NCBI GenBank assembly: GCA_024401275.1
Contig: JAKSLJ010000016.1
Span: 1 to 64,000, forward strand
Length of the DNA stretch: 64,000 bases
Reading direction: 5' to 3'
Origin: Bacteroidaceae bacterium
GTDB lineage: Bacteria > Bacteroidota > Bacteroidia > Bacteroidales > Bacteroidaceae
Shown here: positions 18,037-28,425 of the stretch, piece by piece
Numbering within the stretch: the first letter of the stretch is position 1
Layout: every line of letters begins with the position of its first letter
The notes under the pieces: generated by a model
Seen by the model: only the letters and a program-made list of their open reading frames with translations
What the model was told of the DNA's origin: nothing
Databases searched by the model: none
Made by a program: the position numbers and the translations under genes

Positions 18037-18210
18037 ATTTGGTTTTTGGTTTTTAGTTTTTGGTTATTAGTTTTTGGTTATTAGCCCTGCCGAAAACGGC
18101 AGGGAATAGTCTTGAGAGTCTTTGCTTATAACCCGAAAGGCTTTAATCTATACCCGCAAGGCTATTAAACATCCCTCCCTCGGGAGGACTTGGGTGGGCT
18201 TTTGGGGCTT
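18037..18210. repeat. dispersed intergenic element, family B (copy 3)
   Basis: An array of GTTTTTGG/TTATTAG words (18040-18080), TTAGCC, the hairpin CCCTGCCG-AAAA-CGGCAGGG, AGTCTTTGCTTATAACCCG, two AAGGCT repeats, then CCTCCC-TC-GGGAGG and ACTTGGGTGGGCTTTTGGGG. It is nearly the same as the copy at 13687. Confidence 0.7.
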
Positions 18211-18960
18211 TTAGTGGGCTTTCAGAAACTCCTCAGCCTTGACGAGATCTTCCGGAGTGTCAATGCCAACTGTCTCTATGTCGGTCTTTCCAACGCGAAT
18301 GCGATAGCCGTTTTCAAGCCAACGAAGCTGCTCTAGCGATTCTGCAATCTCTAGCGAAGACTGCGGCAACTGAGTAACCTCAGCGAGAACTTCCTTGCGA
18401 TAGGCATAAACGCCGAGATGTTTCAGATAAGGGAATTTCTCATGCCAAATGTCATGCTCTTTTCCGCGAACGTAAGGAATCACGCTGCGAGAGAAATAGA
18501 GCGCAAAACCTTTCTTGTCAGTAACAATCTTCGGAGAGTTCGGATTATCGACATTCGCCATTCCGCAGCTTGTGTCAAACGGTTTGCCGAGCGTTCCGAT
18601 CTGTGTCGTTTCATCGTCAAAAAGATGCATGAGCGTCTCTATCTGACTTGCATCCACGAACGGCTCGTCGCCCTGGATGTTTATGATAACATCGAAATCA
18701 CCGCCAATCTTCTCTGCTGCCTCCTGAATTCGGTCAGTTCCGCTCTTGTGATCGCTGCGAGTCATCACAGCCTTGCCGCCAAAAGCTTCCACAGTCTGGA
18801 AAATGCGGTCATCATCTGTTGCCACATAGACATCTGGCAGAACAGAAAGAGCCTTTTCGTACACCCTTTGAATGACAGGCTTTCCACCAAGTACAGCAAG
18901 CGGTTTTCCCGGAAAACGAGTACTTTGGTAGCGGGCAGGTATTATAATAACGAATCTCAT
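18211..18960 (-). CDS. kdsB: 3-deoxy-manno-octulosonate cytidylyltransferase
   Basis: A 249-residue CMP-Kdo synthetase that activates Kdo with CTP for lipopolysaccharide core assembly. Motifs: IIPARYQSTRFPGKPLA at the N terminus (nucleotide binding), DEPF in INIQGDEPFVDA, SRSVIPYVR, HLGVYAYRKEVL and SLEQLRWLENGYRIRV. Full length. A TAATTTTG -7 box on the minus strand (19028-19021) is a plausible promoter. With lpxA at the left end this is the second lipid A/LPS gene in the window, but they are not linked. Confidence 0.96.
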   Translation of the reverse strand: MRFVIIIPARYQSTRFPGKPLAVLGGKPVIQRVYEKALSVLPDVYVATDDDRIFQTVEAFGGKAVMTRSDHKSGTDRIQEAAEKIGGDFDVIINIQGDEPFVDASQIETLMHLFDDETTQIGTLGKPFDTSCGMANVDNPNSPKIVTDKKGFALYFSRSVIPYVRGKEHDIWHEKFPYLKHLGVYAYRKEVLAEVTQLPQSSLEIAESLEQLRWLENGYRIRVGKTDIETVGIDTPEDLVKAEEFLKAH

Positions 18961-19126
18961 TGGGTTTTATTATAGTAATTAAAGCCTTTTATTAGCTATA
19001 TTTATTGGTAATAATGGTTGCAAAATTACACATTTTTTTTCATTTTGTGTTATTCCATAAGGAATAATTGCAGAATAGTTGATAATTAACAAAAGAAAGC
19101 CCAACTATTTCAAACAAAAACTCAGA

Positions 19127-19258
19127 GGATAGCCACACTAAAAGCCAAAGGATAGCCACACTAAAAGCCAAAGGATAGCCACACTAAAAGCCAAAGGATA
19201 ACCACACTAAAAGCCAAAGGATAACCACACTAAAAGCCAAAGGATAGCCACAAAAAAA
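19127..19258. repeat. 23-bp tandem repeat, six copies
   Basis: Units start at 19127, 19150, 19173, 19196, 19219 and 19242, with core GGATAGCCACACTAAAAGCC plus AAA. Copies 4 and 5 read GGATAACC; the last copy degenerates into A-rich sequence. All three frames meet stop codons, so it is non-coding. Confidence 0.9.
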
Positions 19259-19318
19259 GCTAGCTTTCCTCTACCAAGATTACCACAACGAGAAGTATAT
19301 AGGCAAGCCTGAAGCGAG

Positions 19319-20545
19319 TTACTTCACAACAGAAGTTACGCTTCCGTCTTTCAGTTTTGTAGTAAGCACATCGCCAGGATTTATCTGCGAAGCTGAAGTA
19401 ACAATCTTATTTCCAATCATAGTCATGGAATAACCACGCTGAAGAAGAAGCTCTGGATCAAGAAGTTTGACACGCTCAGAGAGCAACTGAAGGCGATGAT
19501 TCTCGCTTTCAAGATTATGGCAGATGCGATTCTTTATGCGCTCGTACAATTGGTCGAGCATGGCAGTTTGCTTTGAACAAACAAGCGAAAAAAGAGCGGG
19601 AATGCGGTTGGAAAGCGTCTGAAGGCGAAGCTTCTCATTCTGCATCTGAAGAAGAGCAGCACGCTCAATCCTGTCCTGAGCACGAGTAATAAGCTCAAGC
19701 GTAGAAACAAGATTTTCTATCAGGAAAACGGCAGCCGCAGTAGGAGTTTTCACACGGGTATGAGAGATAAGGTCGAGCACACAGTTGTCGCGCTCATGGC
19801 CGATTCCGGTTATGATAGGCAGAGGGAATTGCGCCACATTCTCAGCAAGGGCAAGAGAGTCGAATCCAGACATATCAGAAACGGCACCTCCACCACGAAT
19901 TATAACCACACAATCAAACTCATCAATTCGCTCAAATATACTGTTGAGAGCGGATATGACACTCTGTTCAACAGCCTCTCCTTGCATGGCAGCTTGGAAA
20001 AGTTCCACCTTGAAAGCAAAGTCGGAAGAATTAGCGAAAAGTTGGTTGCAGAAGTCGCCATAACCAGCTGCGGTATCAGCCGAAATGACAGCGATATTCT
20101 TTGCAAAAGCAGAAAACGGGAGCTGCTTCTGCAGGTCAAAAATCCCTTCTTCCTTCAGTTTTCGGACAATCTCATCGCGCTTGCGTTGCATATCTCCGAC
20201 AGTGAATGTTGGGTCAATGTCCATCACACGATAGGCGAAGCCGAAACTAATGTGGAATGTAGGCTGGACAAGGAGCAACACCTTCATGCCCGAAGCAAGC
20301 GGAGAACCCGTAACTTCCAAGAAATTCTGCGAGATATACTGCCATTGGTTTGCCCAGCAGTTGGCACGCGCCTTGGCTACGGGAGTGTTCGAGCGATCCT
20401 CTTTCTCTACCAAATCAAAATAACAATGACCACGGACGGAGAGAGAAGAAATCTCCGCCTGTACCCAGTAAGCATAATCCATAGAACCTTCTATGGCATC
20501 TTTGACGAGGGAGTTGAGCTGAGAGAGAGTGAGGTGGTTCTGCAT
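19319..20545 (-). CDS. xseA: exodeoxyribonuclease VII large subunit
   Basis: A 408-residue protein. The N-terminal OB-fold (QNHLTLSQLNSLVKDAIE, WVQAEISSLSVRGHCYFDLVEK) is followed by the catalytic exonuclease VII domain with SADTAAGYGDF, VVIIRGGGAVSDMSGFDSLALA, PIITGIGHERDNCVLD and VKTPTAAA, then a coiled coil and the C-terminal RGYSM element. It degrades single-stranded DNA with the small subunit XseB, which is not seen nearby. ATG at 20545 fits the family start better than an in-frame ATG at 20599. Confidence 0.95.
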   Translation of the reverse strand: MQNHLTLSQLNSLVKDAIEGSMDYAYWVQAEISSLSVRGHCYFDLVEKEDRSNTPVAKARANCWANQWQYISQNFLEVTGSPLASGMKVLLLVQPTFHISFGFAYRVMDIDPTFTVGDMQRKRDEIVRKLKEEGIFDLQKQLPFSAFAKNIAVISADTAAGYGDFCNQLFANSSDFAFKVELFQAAMQGEAVEQSVISALNSIFERIDEFDCVVIIRGGGAVSDMSGFDSLALAENVAQFPLPIITGIGHERDNCVLDLISHTRVKTPTAAAVFLIENLVSTLELITRAQDRIERAALLQMQNEKLRLQTLSNRIPALFSLVCSKQTAMLDQLYERIKNRICHNLESENHRLQLLSERVKLLDPELLLQRGYSMTMIGNKIVTSASQINPGDVLTTKLKDGSVTSVVK

Positions 20546-20605
20546 GTTGATTTTGAGGAAAAGATTCCCGGCGGAAAACCGCCGGGAATAATTTGTCATA
20601 AACTC

Positions 20606-22573
<1,968 letters not shown>

Positions 22574-22615
22574 TTATTATTTTTGGTAAAAGTTAATTTT
22601 CGCATTTATCGGCTG

Positions 22616-22623
22616 CAAATTTA
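22616..22623 (-). promoter_or_regulatory. -7 element of the CE6-CE1 esterase gene
   Basis: TAAATTTG on the minus strand, 58 bp upstream of the ATG; no clear -33 box. Confidence 0.45.
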
Positions 22624-22750
22624 TATAAAATATATAAAAAACGACCTTTTATTGGACATTAAATATTATTATAGGTAAATTTATTGACAACTTAAAACGA
22701 TTTTGTGGCAGTTTTTCGCAACTTTCTTCTATTTATTCGGCAATAATTTG

Positions 22751-22758
22751 TAACTTTG
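22751..22758 (+). promoter_or_regulatory. -7 element of pyrB
   Basis: TAACTTTG, 43 bp before the pyrB ATG. A -33 TTTG is not evident. Confidence 0.55.
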
Positions 22759-22801
22759 CCACGATTTTTTAAGTTCTGACCAATAGAACCAACATCAAAA
22801 A

Positions 22802-23731
22802 ATGGAAAAGCGTAATTTTGTTACCATCGCCGACCTTTCTCGCGAAAAAATTCTCTACATGCTCAAAATGGCAGAGGAATTTGAGAAACGTCCCAACAGA
22901 GATTTGCTAAAGAATAAGATCGTGGCGACTCTCTTCTTTGAACCATCTACCAGAACACGACTCAGTTTCGAAACTGCGGCAAACCGCCTCGGAGCAAAGG
23001 TTATCGGTTTTGCTGACCCTAAGGTTACTTCAGGAACGAAGGGCGAAACGCTCAAGGACACTATCCTCATGGTTTCGAACTATGCCGACGTAATCGTAAT
23101 GCGCCATCACATTGAGGGTGCTGCACAATATGCCTCGGAGATTTCCCCTGTGCCTATCGTAAACGCAGGAGATGGAGCTCATCAGCATCCTTCGCAGTGC
23201 ATGCTAGACCTCTACAGCATCTACAAGACGCAGGGCACGCTCGAAAACCTCAACATCTACCTCGTAGGCGACTTGAAGTACGGTCGTACGGTACATTCGC
23301 TCATCATGGCGATGCGCCATTTCAATCCGACTTTCCATTTCATCGCTCCTAAAGAGCTTGCCATGCCTAACGAGTACAAGCAGTATTGCAAGGCTCACGG
23401 CATCAAGTTCCAGGAACACACAGCGTTCAACGACAAGATTATTGCCGACGCCGACATTATCTACATGACTCGCGTACAGAAGGAGCGCTTCTCCGATCTC
23501 ATGGAATATGAGCGCGTAAAGGATGTTTATATCCTCAACCGCGACATGCTTCATCTGGCAAAGGACAACATGCGAATCCTGCATCCGCTGCCTCGCGTGA
23601 ACGAAATCGCACAGGATGTTGACGACGATCCACACGCATATTACATCCAGCAGGCCAAGAACGGACTTTTCGCTCGTGAGGCAATCTTCGCCGATGTGCT
23701 CGGATTCAGTTACGATGATATAAAAGAATGA
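22802..23731 (+). CDS. pyrB: aspartate carbamoyltransferase catalytic subunit
   Basis: A 309-residue enzyme making carbamoyl-aspartate from carbamoyl phosphate and aspartate, the committed step of pyrimidine synthesis. Motifs: [15 protein letters not shown] (carbamoyl phosphate site), [36 protein letters not shown] and [14 protein letters not shown]. Standard length. Followed with an ATGA overlap by a 37-residue open frame and then by pyrI, so catalytic and regulatory subunits are cotranscribed, as in enteric bacteria and Bacteroidetes. Confidence 0.97.
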   Translation: MEKRNFVTIADLSREKILYMLKMAEEFEKRPNRDLLKNKIVATLFFEPSTRTRLSFETAANRLGAKVIGFADPKVTSGTKGETLKDTILMVSNYADVIVMRHHIEGAAQYASEISPVPIVNAGDGAHQHPSQCMLDLYSIYKTQGTLENLNIYLVGDLKYGRTVHSLIMAMRHFNPTFHFIAPKELAMPNEYKQYCKAHGIKFQEHTAFNDKIIADADIIYMTRVQKERFSDLMEYERVKDVYILNRDMLHLAKDNMRILHPLPRVNEIAQDVDDDPHAYYIQQAKNGLFAREAIFADVLGFSYDDIKE

Positions 23732-23841
23732 TGTCAGAAGAGGAAAAAAGACTCTACGAGGACTTGCAAGAAGCTATTGCAGATATGAAAGCTGGACGCG
23801 TGCGACCAGCAGAAAAACTCTTAGAGGAATTAAGAAATTAA
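23728..23841 (+). CDS. 37-residue open reading frame between pyrB and pyrI
   Basis: ATG at 23728 overlaps the pyrB stop (ATGA), suggesting translational coupling, and the frame closes 16 bp before pyrI. The product starts [20 protein letters not shown] and ends with [15 protein letters not shown]; it is charged and predicted helical. The KAGRVRPAE tail resembles the C-terminal end of small antitoxins such as RelB-like proteins, but no toxin is next to it and the length is too short for a full antitoxin. It could be a real small protein, an antitoxin remnant, or chance. Position and phase favour it being translated. Confidence 0.5.
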   Translation: MMSEEEKRLYEDLQEAIADMKAGRVRPAEKLLEELRN

Positions 23842-23857
23842 AAACATTGTTTGGATT

Positions 23858-24313
23858 ATGAACAAGAAAGAACGACTCGTTGCCGCCATCGAGAACGGCA
23901 CAGTTATCGACCATATCCCGACAGCAAAGACTTTCCAGGTGGTAAGCTTGCTTGGTTTGGACAAGGAATACAAGGACGGAACAATAACCATCGGACTCAA
24001 CTTCGCTTCAAACAAGGTTGGCCACAAAGGCATCATCAAGGTGGAGAACCGCTTCTTCACCGACGAGGAAATCTCTCGCCTTTCGGTTGTTGCGCCAAAT
24101 GTAGTGCTCAACATCATCAAGGATTACGAGGTTGTGGAGAAGAAAACCGTTCAGATTCCAGAACATCTGCATGGACTTGTCAAGTGCAAGAATCCTAAGT
24201 GCATTACCAACAACGAACCAATGCAGACAGTATTCCACGTCATAGGCGAAGATACCGTAAAGTGTCATTATTGTGAAGTAGAACAAAAACTAAATAAAGT
24301 ACAATTATGCTAA
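23858..24313 (+). CDS. pyrI: aspartate carbamoyltransferase regulatory subunit
   Basis: A 151-residue subunit that binds CTP/ATP and makes aspartate carbamoyltransferase allosteric. The N-terminal allosteric domain has [16 protein letters not shown]; the C-terminal zinc domain has four cysteines in CKNPKC and CHYC. Its last 7 bp overlap glyA, indicating one transcript. Confidence 0.96.
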   Translation: MNKKERLVAAIENGTVIDHIPTAKTFQVVSLLGLDKEYKDGTITIGLNFASNKVGHKGIIKVENRFFTDEEISRLSVVAPNVVLNIIKDYEVVEKKTVQIPEHLHGLVKCKNPKCITNNEPMQTVFHVIGEDTVKCHYCEVEQKLNKVQLC

Positions 24314-25587
24314 GAGACAATCAAATTTTCAATCTCATTGAAGAGGAGCACCAGCGTCAGCTCCGCGGTATCGAACTCATCGCTTCAGAGAACTTCGTTT
24401 CTGACGAGGTTATGCGCGCTATGGGTTCTTATCTCACTAACAAGTATGCTGAAGGTTACCCAGGCAAGCGTCACTACGGTGGTTGCCAAGTGGTTGACAA
24501 GGTAGAGCAGCTTGCTATCGACCGCATCTGCAAGCTCTATGGTGCGGAGTATGCTAACGTTCAGCCACACTCTGGCGCACAGGCTAATGCAGCAGTTCTC
24601 CTTGCTTGTCTCCAGCCAGGCGACAAGTTCATGGGACTCGACCTCAACCATGGCGGTCACCTCTCTCACGGTTCACTCGTAAACACTTCTGGTCTTATCT
24701 ACAAGCCAGTTCCATATTACCTCAACGCAGAGACAGGTCGTGTTGACTACGACGAGATGGAGCGCATCGCAACTGAAGAGAAGCCAAAGCTCATCATCGG
24801 TGGTGCTTCTGCTTACTCTCGCGAATGGGATTACGCTCGTATGCGTGCAATCGCTGACAAGGTTGGCGCTCTCCTCATGATCGACATGGCTCACCCAGCA
24901 GGTCTTATCGCTGCAGGTCTTCTCGACAACCCAGTCAAGTACGCTCACATCGTAACTTCTACTACTCACAAGACTCTCCGTGGTCCTCGTGGTGGTATCA
25001 TCCTTATGGGCAAGGACTTCGACAACCCATGGGGCAAGACTACAAAGAAGGGTGTTATCCGCAAGATGTCTTCACTCCTCAACTCTGCAGTATTCCCAGG
25101 ACAGCAGGGTGGTCCTCTTGAGCACGTTATCGCAGCTAAGGCAGTTGCTTTCGGCGAGGCTCTCCAACCAGAGTTCAAGGAGTATGCTCTCCAGGTTAAG
25201 AAGAACGCAGCTGTTCTCGCTGAGGAACTCGTAAAGCGTGGCTTCAAGATCGTTTCTAACGGTACTGACAACCACTCTATGCTCGTTGACCTCCGCACAA
25301 AGTATCCTGAGATGACAGGTCGCATCGCTGAGAACGCTCTCGTTGCTGCTGACATCACAGTAAACATGAACCTCGTTCCATTCGACACTCGCTCTGCTTT
25401 CCAGACATCTGGTATCCGTCTCGGTACTCCTGCCATCACTACTCGTGGTGCGAAGGAAGATCTCATGGTAACAATCGCAGAACTTATCGAGGAAGTTCTC
25501 AACGCTCCTGAGGACGAAACCGTTATCGCAAGCGTTCGCCAGAAGGTTAACGAGATCATGAAGGATTATCCTTTGTTCGCATATTAA
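24307..25587 (+). CDS. glyA: serine hydroxymethyltransferase
   Basis: A 426-residue PLP enzyme interconverting serine and glycine with tetrahydrofolate, the main source of one-carbon units. Motifs: [43 protein letters not shown], and [14 protein letters not shown] with the PLP lysine. Standard length and start. It overlaps pyrI by 7 bp; linking one-carbon and pyrimidine supply in one operon makes metabolic sense (thymidylate needs both). Confidence 0.97.
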   Translation: MLRDNQIFNLIEEEHQRQLRGIELIASENFVSDEVMRAMGSYLTNKYAEGYPGKRHYGGCQVVDKVEQLAIDRICKLYGAEYANVQPHSGAQANAAVLLACLQPGDKFMGLDLNHGGHLSHGSLVNTSGLIYKPVPYYLNAETGRVDYDEMERIATEEKPKLIIGGASAYSREWDYARMRAIADKVGALLMIDMAHPAGLIAAGLLDNPVKYAHIVTSTTHKTLRGPRGGIILMGKDFDNPWGKTTKKGVIRKMSSLLNSAVFPGQQGGPLEHVIAAKAVAFGEALQPEFKEYALQVKKNAAVLAEELVKRGFKIVSNGTDNHSMLVDLRTKYPEMTGRIAENALVAADITVNMNLVPFDTRSAFQTSGIRLGTPAITTRGAKEDLMVTIAELIEEVLNAPEDETVIASVRQKVNEIMKDYPLFAY

Positions 25588-25588
25588 G

Positions 25589-25630
25589 CCTCTCCCCCCT
25601 TACCCCCTCCCCGATTATGGGGAGGGGGAG
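25589..25630. repeat. C-rich palindrome, left flank of the DUF559 gene
   Basis: CCTCTCCCCCCTTA leads into the perfect palindrome CCCCCTCCCC-GATTAT-GGGGAGGGGG (25603-25628). An inverted copy lies on the other side of the DUF559 gene. Confidence 0.85.
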
Positions 25631-25703
25631 TAAAATGTCTTTTCGGGTATTCTAACTAAACGAATTTATTCCAGTTTAGTTTACCACTTAAACATAAGGA
25701 GCT

Positions 25704-26132
25704 ATGGAAAAGGATTATGGTTCTTTTGAAGGATTCGTTATTTCACAAGAATACAGGACATCTGATCCAGCTTGGTATCCTTTATTGAAAGAGTTGGCTA
25801 AGAAAAACCGCAGAAATCCAACAGAAGCAGAAAGTCTGATGTGGGATTTGCTCCGTAGTTATTTTCCCGATACAAAGTTCAGAAGACAGCATATTATAGG
25901 GGATTATATAGTAGATTTTGTTTCTCTTTATCATAATCTTGTAATAGAGATAGACGGAGGGTATCATAAACAAGCCGAACAAGCTTTAAATGATGAATAC
26001 CGCACAAAATGGTTAGAGAAGCATAACGATCTCACAGTAATTCGTTTCAACAACGAAGAGGTTTTATTCAACAGCGATGCAGTTATCTCAACCTTAAGCG
26101 AAAGGCTGAAAGAAATAGAAAAATGCAAATAA
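25704..26132 (+). CDS. DUF559 domain protein (VSR-like endonuclease fold)
   Basis: A 142-residue protein with the DUF559 pattern: NPTEAESLMWDLLRSYFP, KFRRQHIIGDYIVDFVS, LVIEIDGGYH and LTVIRFNNEEV. The D and ExD/G residues match the PD-(D/E)XK-type core shared with very-short-patch repair nucleases; activity is not established for most members. It is bracketed by inverted C-rich palindromes (25589-25630 and 26158-26200), which suggests gene and repeats travel together. Unrelated to the flanking glyA and glnS genes. Confidence 0.85.
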   Translation: MEKDYGSFEGFVISQEYRTSDPAWYPLLKELAKKNRRNPTEAESLMWDLLRSYFPDTKFRRQHIIGDYIVDFVSLYHNLVIEIDGGYHKQAEQALNDEYRTKWLEKHNDLTVIRFNNEEVLFNSDAVISTLSERLKEIEKCK

Positions 26133-26157
26133 AGAACTCCCCATCCAAATCCATATT

Positions 26158-26200
26158 CCTCCCCCTCCCCCATAATCGGGGAGGGGGCTGGGGGGAGAGG
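26158..26200. repeat. C-rich palindrome, right flank of the DUF559 gene
   Basis: Palindrome CCCCCTCCCC-CATAATC-GGGGAGGGGG (26161-26187) followed by CTGGGGGGAGAGG. It is the reverse complement of the left flank with small changes. Confidence 0.85.
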
Positions 26201-26208
26201 CTTCTGCA

Positions 26209-26242
26209 AAAAATTGAGGCCGACTCAGGACGAGTCAGCCTC
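26209..26242 (-). terminator. rho-independent terminator of the candidate small RNA
   Basis: An 11-bp stem with a five-base loop, followed on the minus strand by six T residues after AA. Read on the plus strand it lacks a T run. Confidence 0.75.
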
Positions 26243-26307
26243 TGAAAATGATTTCGCCAAATAGCCTCTTGGGCTCAAAAATAAAAAATAGATGCGAAAT
26301 CTTTAAG
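26209..26307 (-). ncRNA. candidate small RNA with own promoter and terminator
   Basis: On the minus strand a perfectly spaced promoter (26345-26314) is followed after about 65-90 nt by an 11-bp stem (GAGGCTGACTC-GTCCT-GAGTCGGCCTC, 26242-26216, one T:G wobble) and the tract AATTTTTTG. Between them no reading frame of note exists, but two small hairpins are possible (AGCC-CAAGA-GGCT and ATTT-GGCG-AAAT). The flanking genes are on the plus strand, so this transcript would serve neither. I do not recognise a known RNA family. Confidence 0.5.
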
Positions 26308-26313
26308 ATGCTG

Positions 26314-26345
26314 CAAAGTTAAATACTTTTATTTAAACTGCCAAA
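26314..26345 (-). promoter_or_regulatory. orphan Bacteroidetes-type promoter
   Basis: Minus strand: TTTG (26345-26342), 20 bp, TAACTTTG (26321-26314), a perfect match to the consensus with no protein gene downstream. Confidence 0.7.
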
Positions 26346-26428
26346 TATTTCGGCAAAAAAGTTTAGAAAAATGTAAAATATGGAAGTTTTTGGGCATAAA
26401 ACCACATCCTTCCTTAACAAAAAGAAAT

Positions 26429-28222
26429 ATGTCAGAAACAATAGAAAATATTGCTGAAGAGAAAAAATCATTAAGTTTCGTAGAAGAGCAGGTCGTTGAA
26501 GACCTTGCTGCAGGAAAGAACGGAAAGCGACTTCAGACACGCTTCCCACCAGAGCCTAACGGCTATCTCCACATTGGCCACGCAAAGGCCATCGCCATCG
26601 ACTTCGGCTTGGCACAGAAGTACGGCGGCGTATGTAATCTGCGTCTTGATGATACTAACCCTCAGAAGGAAGATATCGAGTATGTGAACGCCATCAAGCG
26701 CGATATAGAATGGCTCGGTTTCAAGTGGGGAAACATATATTATGCTTCTGACTATTTCCAGAAACTCTGGGACTTGGCAGTAGCACTCATCAAGCAGGGA
26801 AAGGCTTATGTTGACGAGCAGACAGCCGAAGAGATTGCTGCTCAGAAAGGTACGCCTACTACTCCTGGCACCGAATCGCCTTACCGCAATCGACCTGTTG
26901 AGGAATCTCTCCTACTTTTCGAGGAGATGAACTCAGGTAACATGGAGCCTGGAAAGATGGTTCTTCGTGCAAAGATTGACATGGCGTCGGACAACATGCA
27001 CTTCCGCGACCCAATAATGTATCGCGTGCTCAACATGCCTCACTGGCGTACTGGCAACAAGTGGAATGCTTACCCAATGTACGACTACACTCACGGTCAG
27101 TGCGACTATTGGGAAGGTGTTACCCACTCTTGGTGTACTCTTGAGTTCGTAAGCCACCGTCCTCTCTACGATCTCTTCGTGGATTGGGCAAAGCAGGTTG
27201 ACGGCGACGACAAGCCACTCAACGACAACCGCCCACGCCAGACTGAGTTCAACAAGCTCAACCTCACTCACATCCTTCTCTCAAAGCGCAACCTCCTCAT
27301 CCTCGTGAAGGAAGGCGTCGTAAACGGATGGGATGACCCTCGTATGCCAACAATCAGCGGTTTCCGCCGCCGTGGTTACAGCCCAGAAGGTATCTTGAGC
27401 TTCATCGACAAGATTGGCTACACCAAGTTTGACGCTCTCAACCAGATGTCACTCTTCGAGTCAGCTGTTCGCGACGATCTCAACAAGCGTGCCGACCGTG
27501 CAAGCGCCGTTCTCGACCCAGTGAAGCTCGTTCTCACAAATGTTCCAGAGGATGCCGTTGAGGTTTACCAGGCTATCAACAACCCAGAACTCAAGGACGC
27601 AGAGGGAAATGTCATCATGGAAGGCAACACTCATGAGATTGAGTTCAGCCGTGAGCTTTGGATAGAGCGCGACGACTTCATGGAAGACGCTCCTAAGAAG
27701 TTCTTCCGTCTCGGTCCTGGCAAGCAGGTTCGCCTCAAGAACTCTTACATCATCCAGTGTCCTGAGAATGCTGCTGACTGCTGCAAGAAGGATGCCGATG
27801 GCAACATCATCGAGGTCTATGCAGAGGTTATTCCAGAGACAAAGACAGGCGAAGCTAACTCTGGCATGAAGATCAAGGGCAAGACCATCCACTGGGTAAG
27901 CTGCAACCATTGCGTAGAGGCAGAGGTTCGCAACTACGACCGCCTTTGGATGGTGGAGAACCCACGCGACGAAGTTGCCGCATACTCTAAGGAGCATGGC
28001 AAGGATCGTATTGATGTTGAGGACATGCGTCCGTTCATCAATCCTAATAGCCTTGAAATCAAGAAGGCATATGTAGAGAAGTGGCTCGCCGATCGCAAAC
28101 CTCTCGACTACATCCAGTTCCAGCGTATCGGATATTTCACTCCCGACTACGACTCAACTCCTGAAAAGCCAATCTTCAACAAGACTGTCGGCTTGAAGGA
28201 TAGCTGGAAGCCAAAGAACTAA
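26429..28222 (+). CDS. glnS: glutaminyl-tRNA synthetase
   Basis: A 597-residue class I synthetase that charges tRNA-Gln directly. The catalytic core has RFPPEPNGYLHIGHAKAI (HIGH motif), LRLDDTNPQKE, the HILLSKRNL segment in place of KMSKS-type sequence, and GWDDPRMPT; the C-terminal beta-barrel anticodon domain follows (RLGPGKQVRLKNSY and onward). ATG at 26429 fits the family start; an in-frame ATG at 26390 would add 13 unrelated residues. Terminator at 28230. Confidence 0.96.
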   Translation: MSETIENIAEEKKSLSFVEEQVVEDLAAGKNGKRLQTRFPPEPNGYLHIGHAKAIAIDFGLAQKYGGVCNLRLDDTNPQKEDIEYVNAIKRDIEWLGFKWGNIYYASDYFQKLWDLAVALIKQGKAYVDEQTAEEIAAQKGTPTTPGTESPYRNRPVEESLLLFEEMNSGNMEPGKMVLRAKIDMASDNMHFRDPIMYRVLNMPHWRTGNKWNAYPMYDYTHGQCDYWEGVTHSWCTLEFVSHRPLYDLFVDWAKQVDGDDKPLNDNRPRQTEFNKLNLTHILLSKRNLLILVKEGVVNGWDDPRMPTISGFRRRGYSPEGILSFIDKIGYTKFDALNQMSLFESAVRDDLNKRADRASAVLDPVKLVLTNVPEDAVEVYQAINNPELKDAEGNVIMEGNTHEIEFSRELWIERDDFMEDAPKKFFRLGPGKQVRLKNSYIIQCPENAADCCKKDADGNIIEVYAEVIPETKTGEANSGMKIKGKTIHWVSCNHCVEAEVRNYDRLWMVENPRDEVAAYSKEHGKDRIDVEDMRPFINPNSLEIKKAYVEKWLADRKPLDYIQFQRIGYFTPDYDSTPEKPIFNKTVGLKDSWKPKN

Positions 28223-28229
28223 AATAACG

Positions 28230-28278
28230 CAATCCCCATATTCCGCATTTGTTTGGAATATGGGGATTCTTTTTTTGC
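28230..28278 (+). terminator. glnS terminator
   Basis: AATCCCCATATTCC (28231-28244), ten-base loop, GGAATATGGGGATT (28255-28268), then CTTTTTTT. A variant of the same hairpin recurs at 29945-29993. Confidence 0.9.
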
Positions 28279-28314
28279 ATTTTTTCGCCAACCCACAATT
28301 TTCCTTGACATATT

Positions 28315-28345
28315 TTTGCAATATTGAGATTATTTCTTAACTTTG
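28315..28345 (+). promoter_or_regulatory. promoter of the AlbA_2/ATPase gene
   Basis: TTTG (28315-28318), 19 bp, TAACTTTG (28338-28345), 80 bp before the ATG at 28426. Sequence around it is repeated upstream of dndC. Confidence 0.75.
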
Positions 28346-28425
28346 CACAAAATAATGTTTATAATTGCTTGAAGCAACTGAACTCAACTTAACCGAGAAC
28401 CAGACTTATAGGAACAACATAAACT

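Noticed and set aside
19127-19258. Tandem array as a CRISPR.
   Set aside because: Units of 23 bp are contiguous with no unique spacers, and no cas genes are near.
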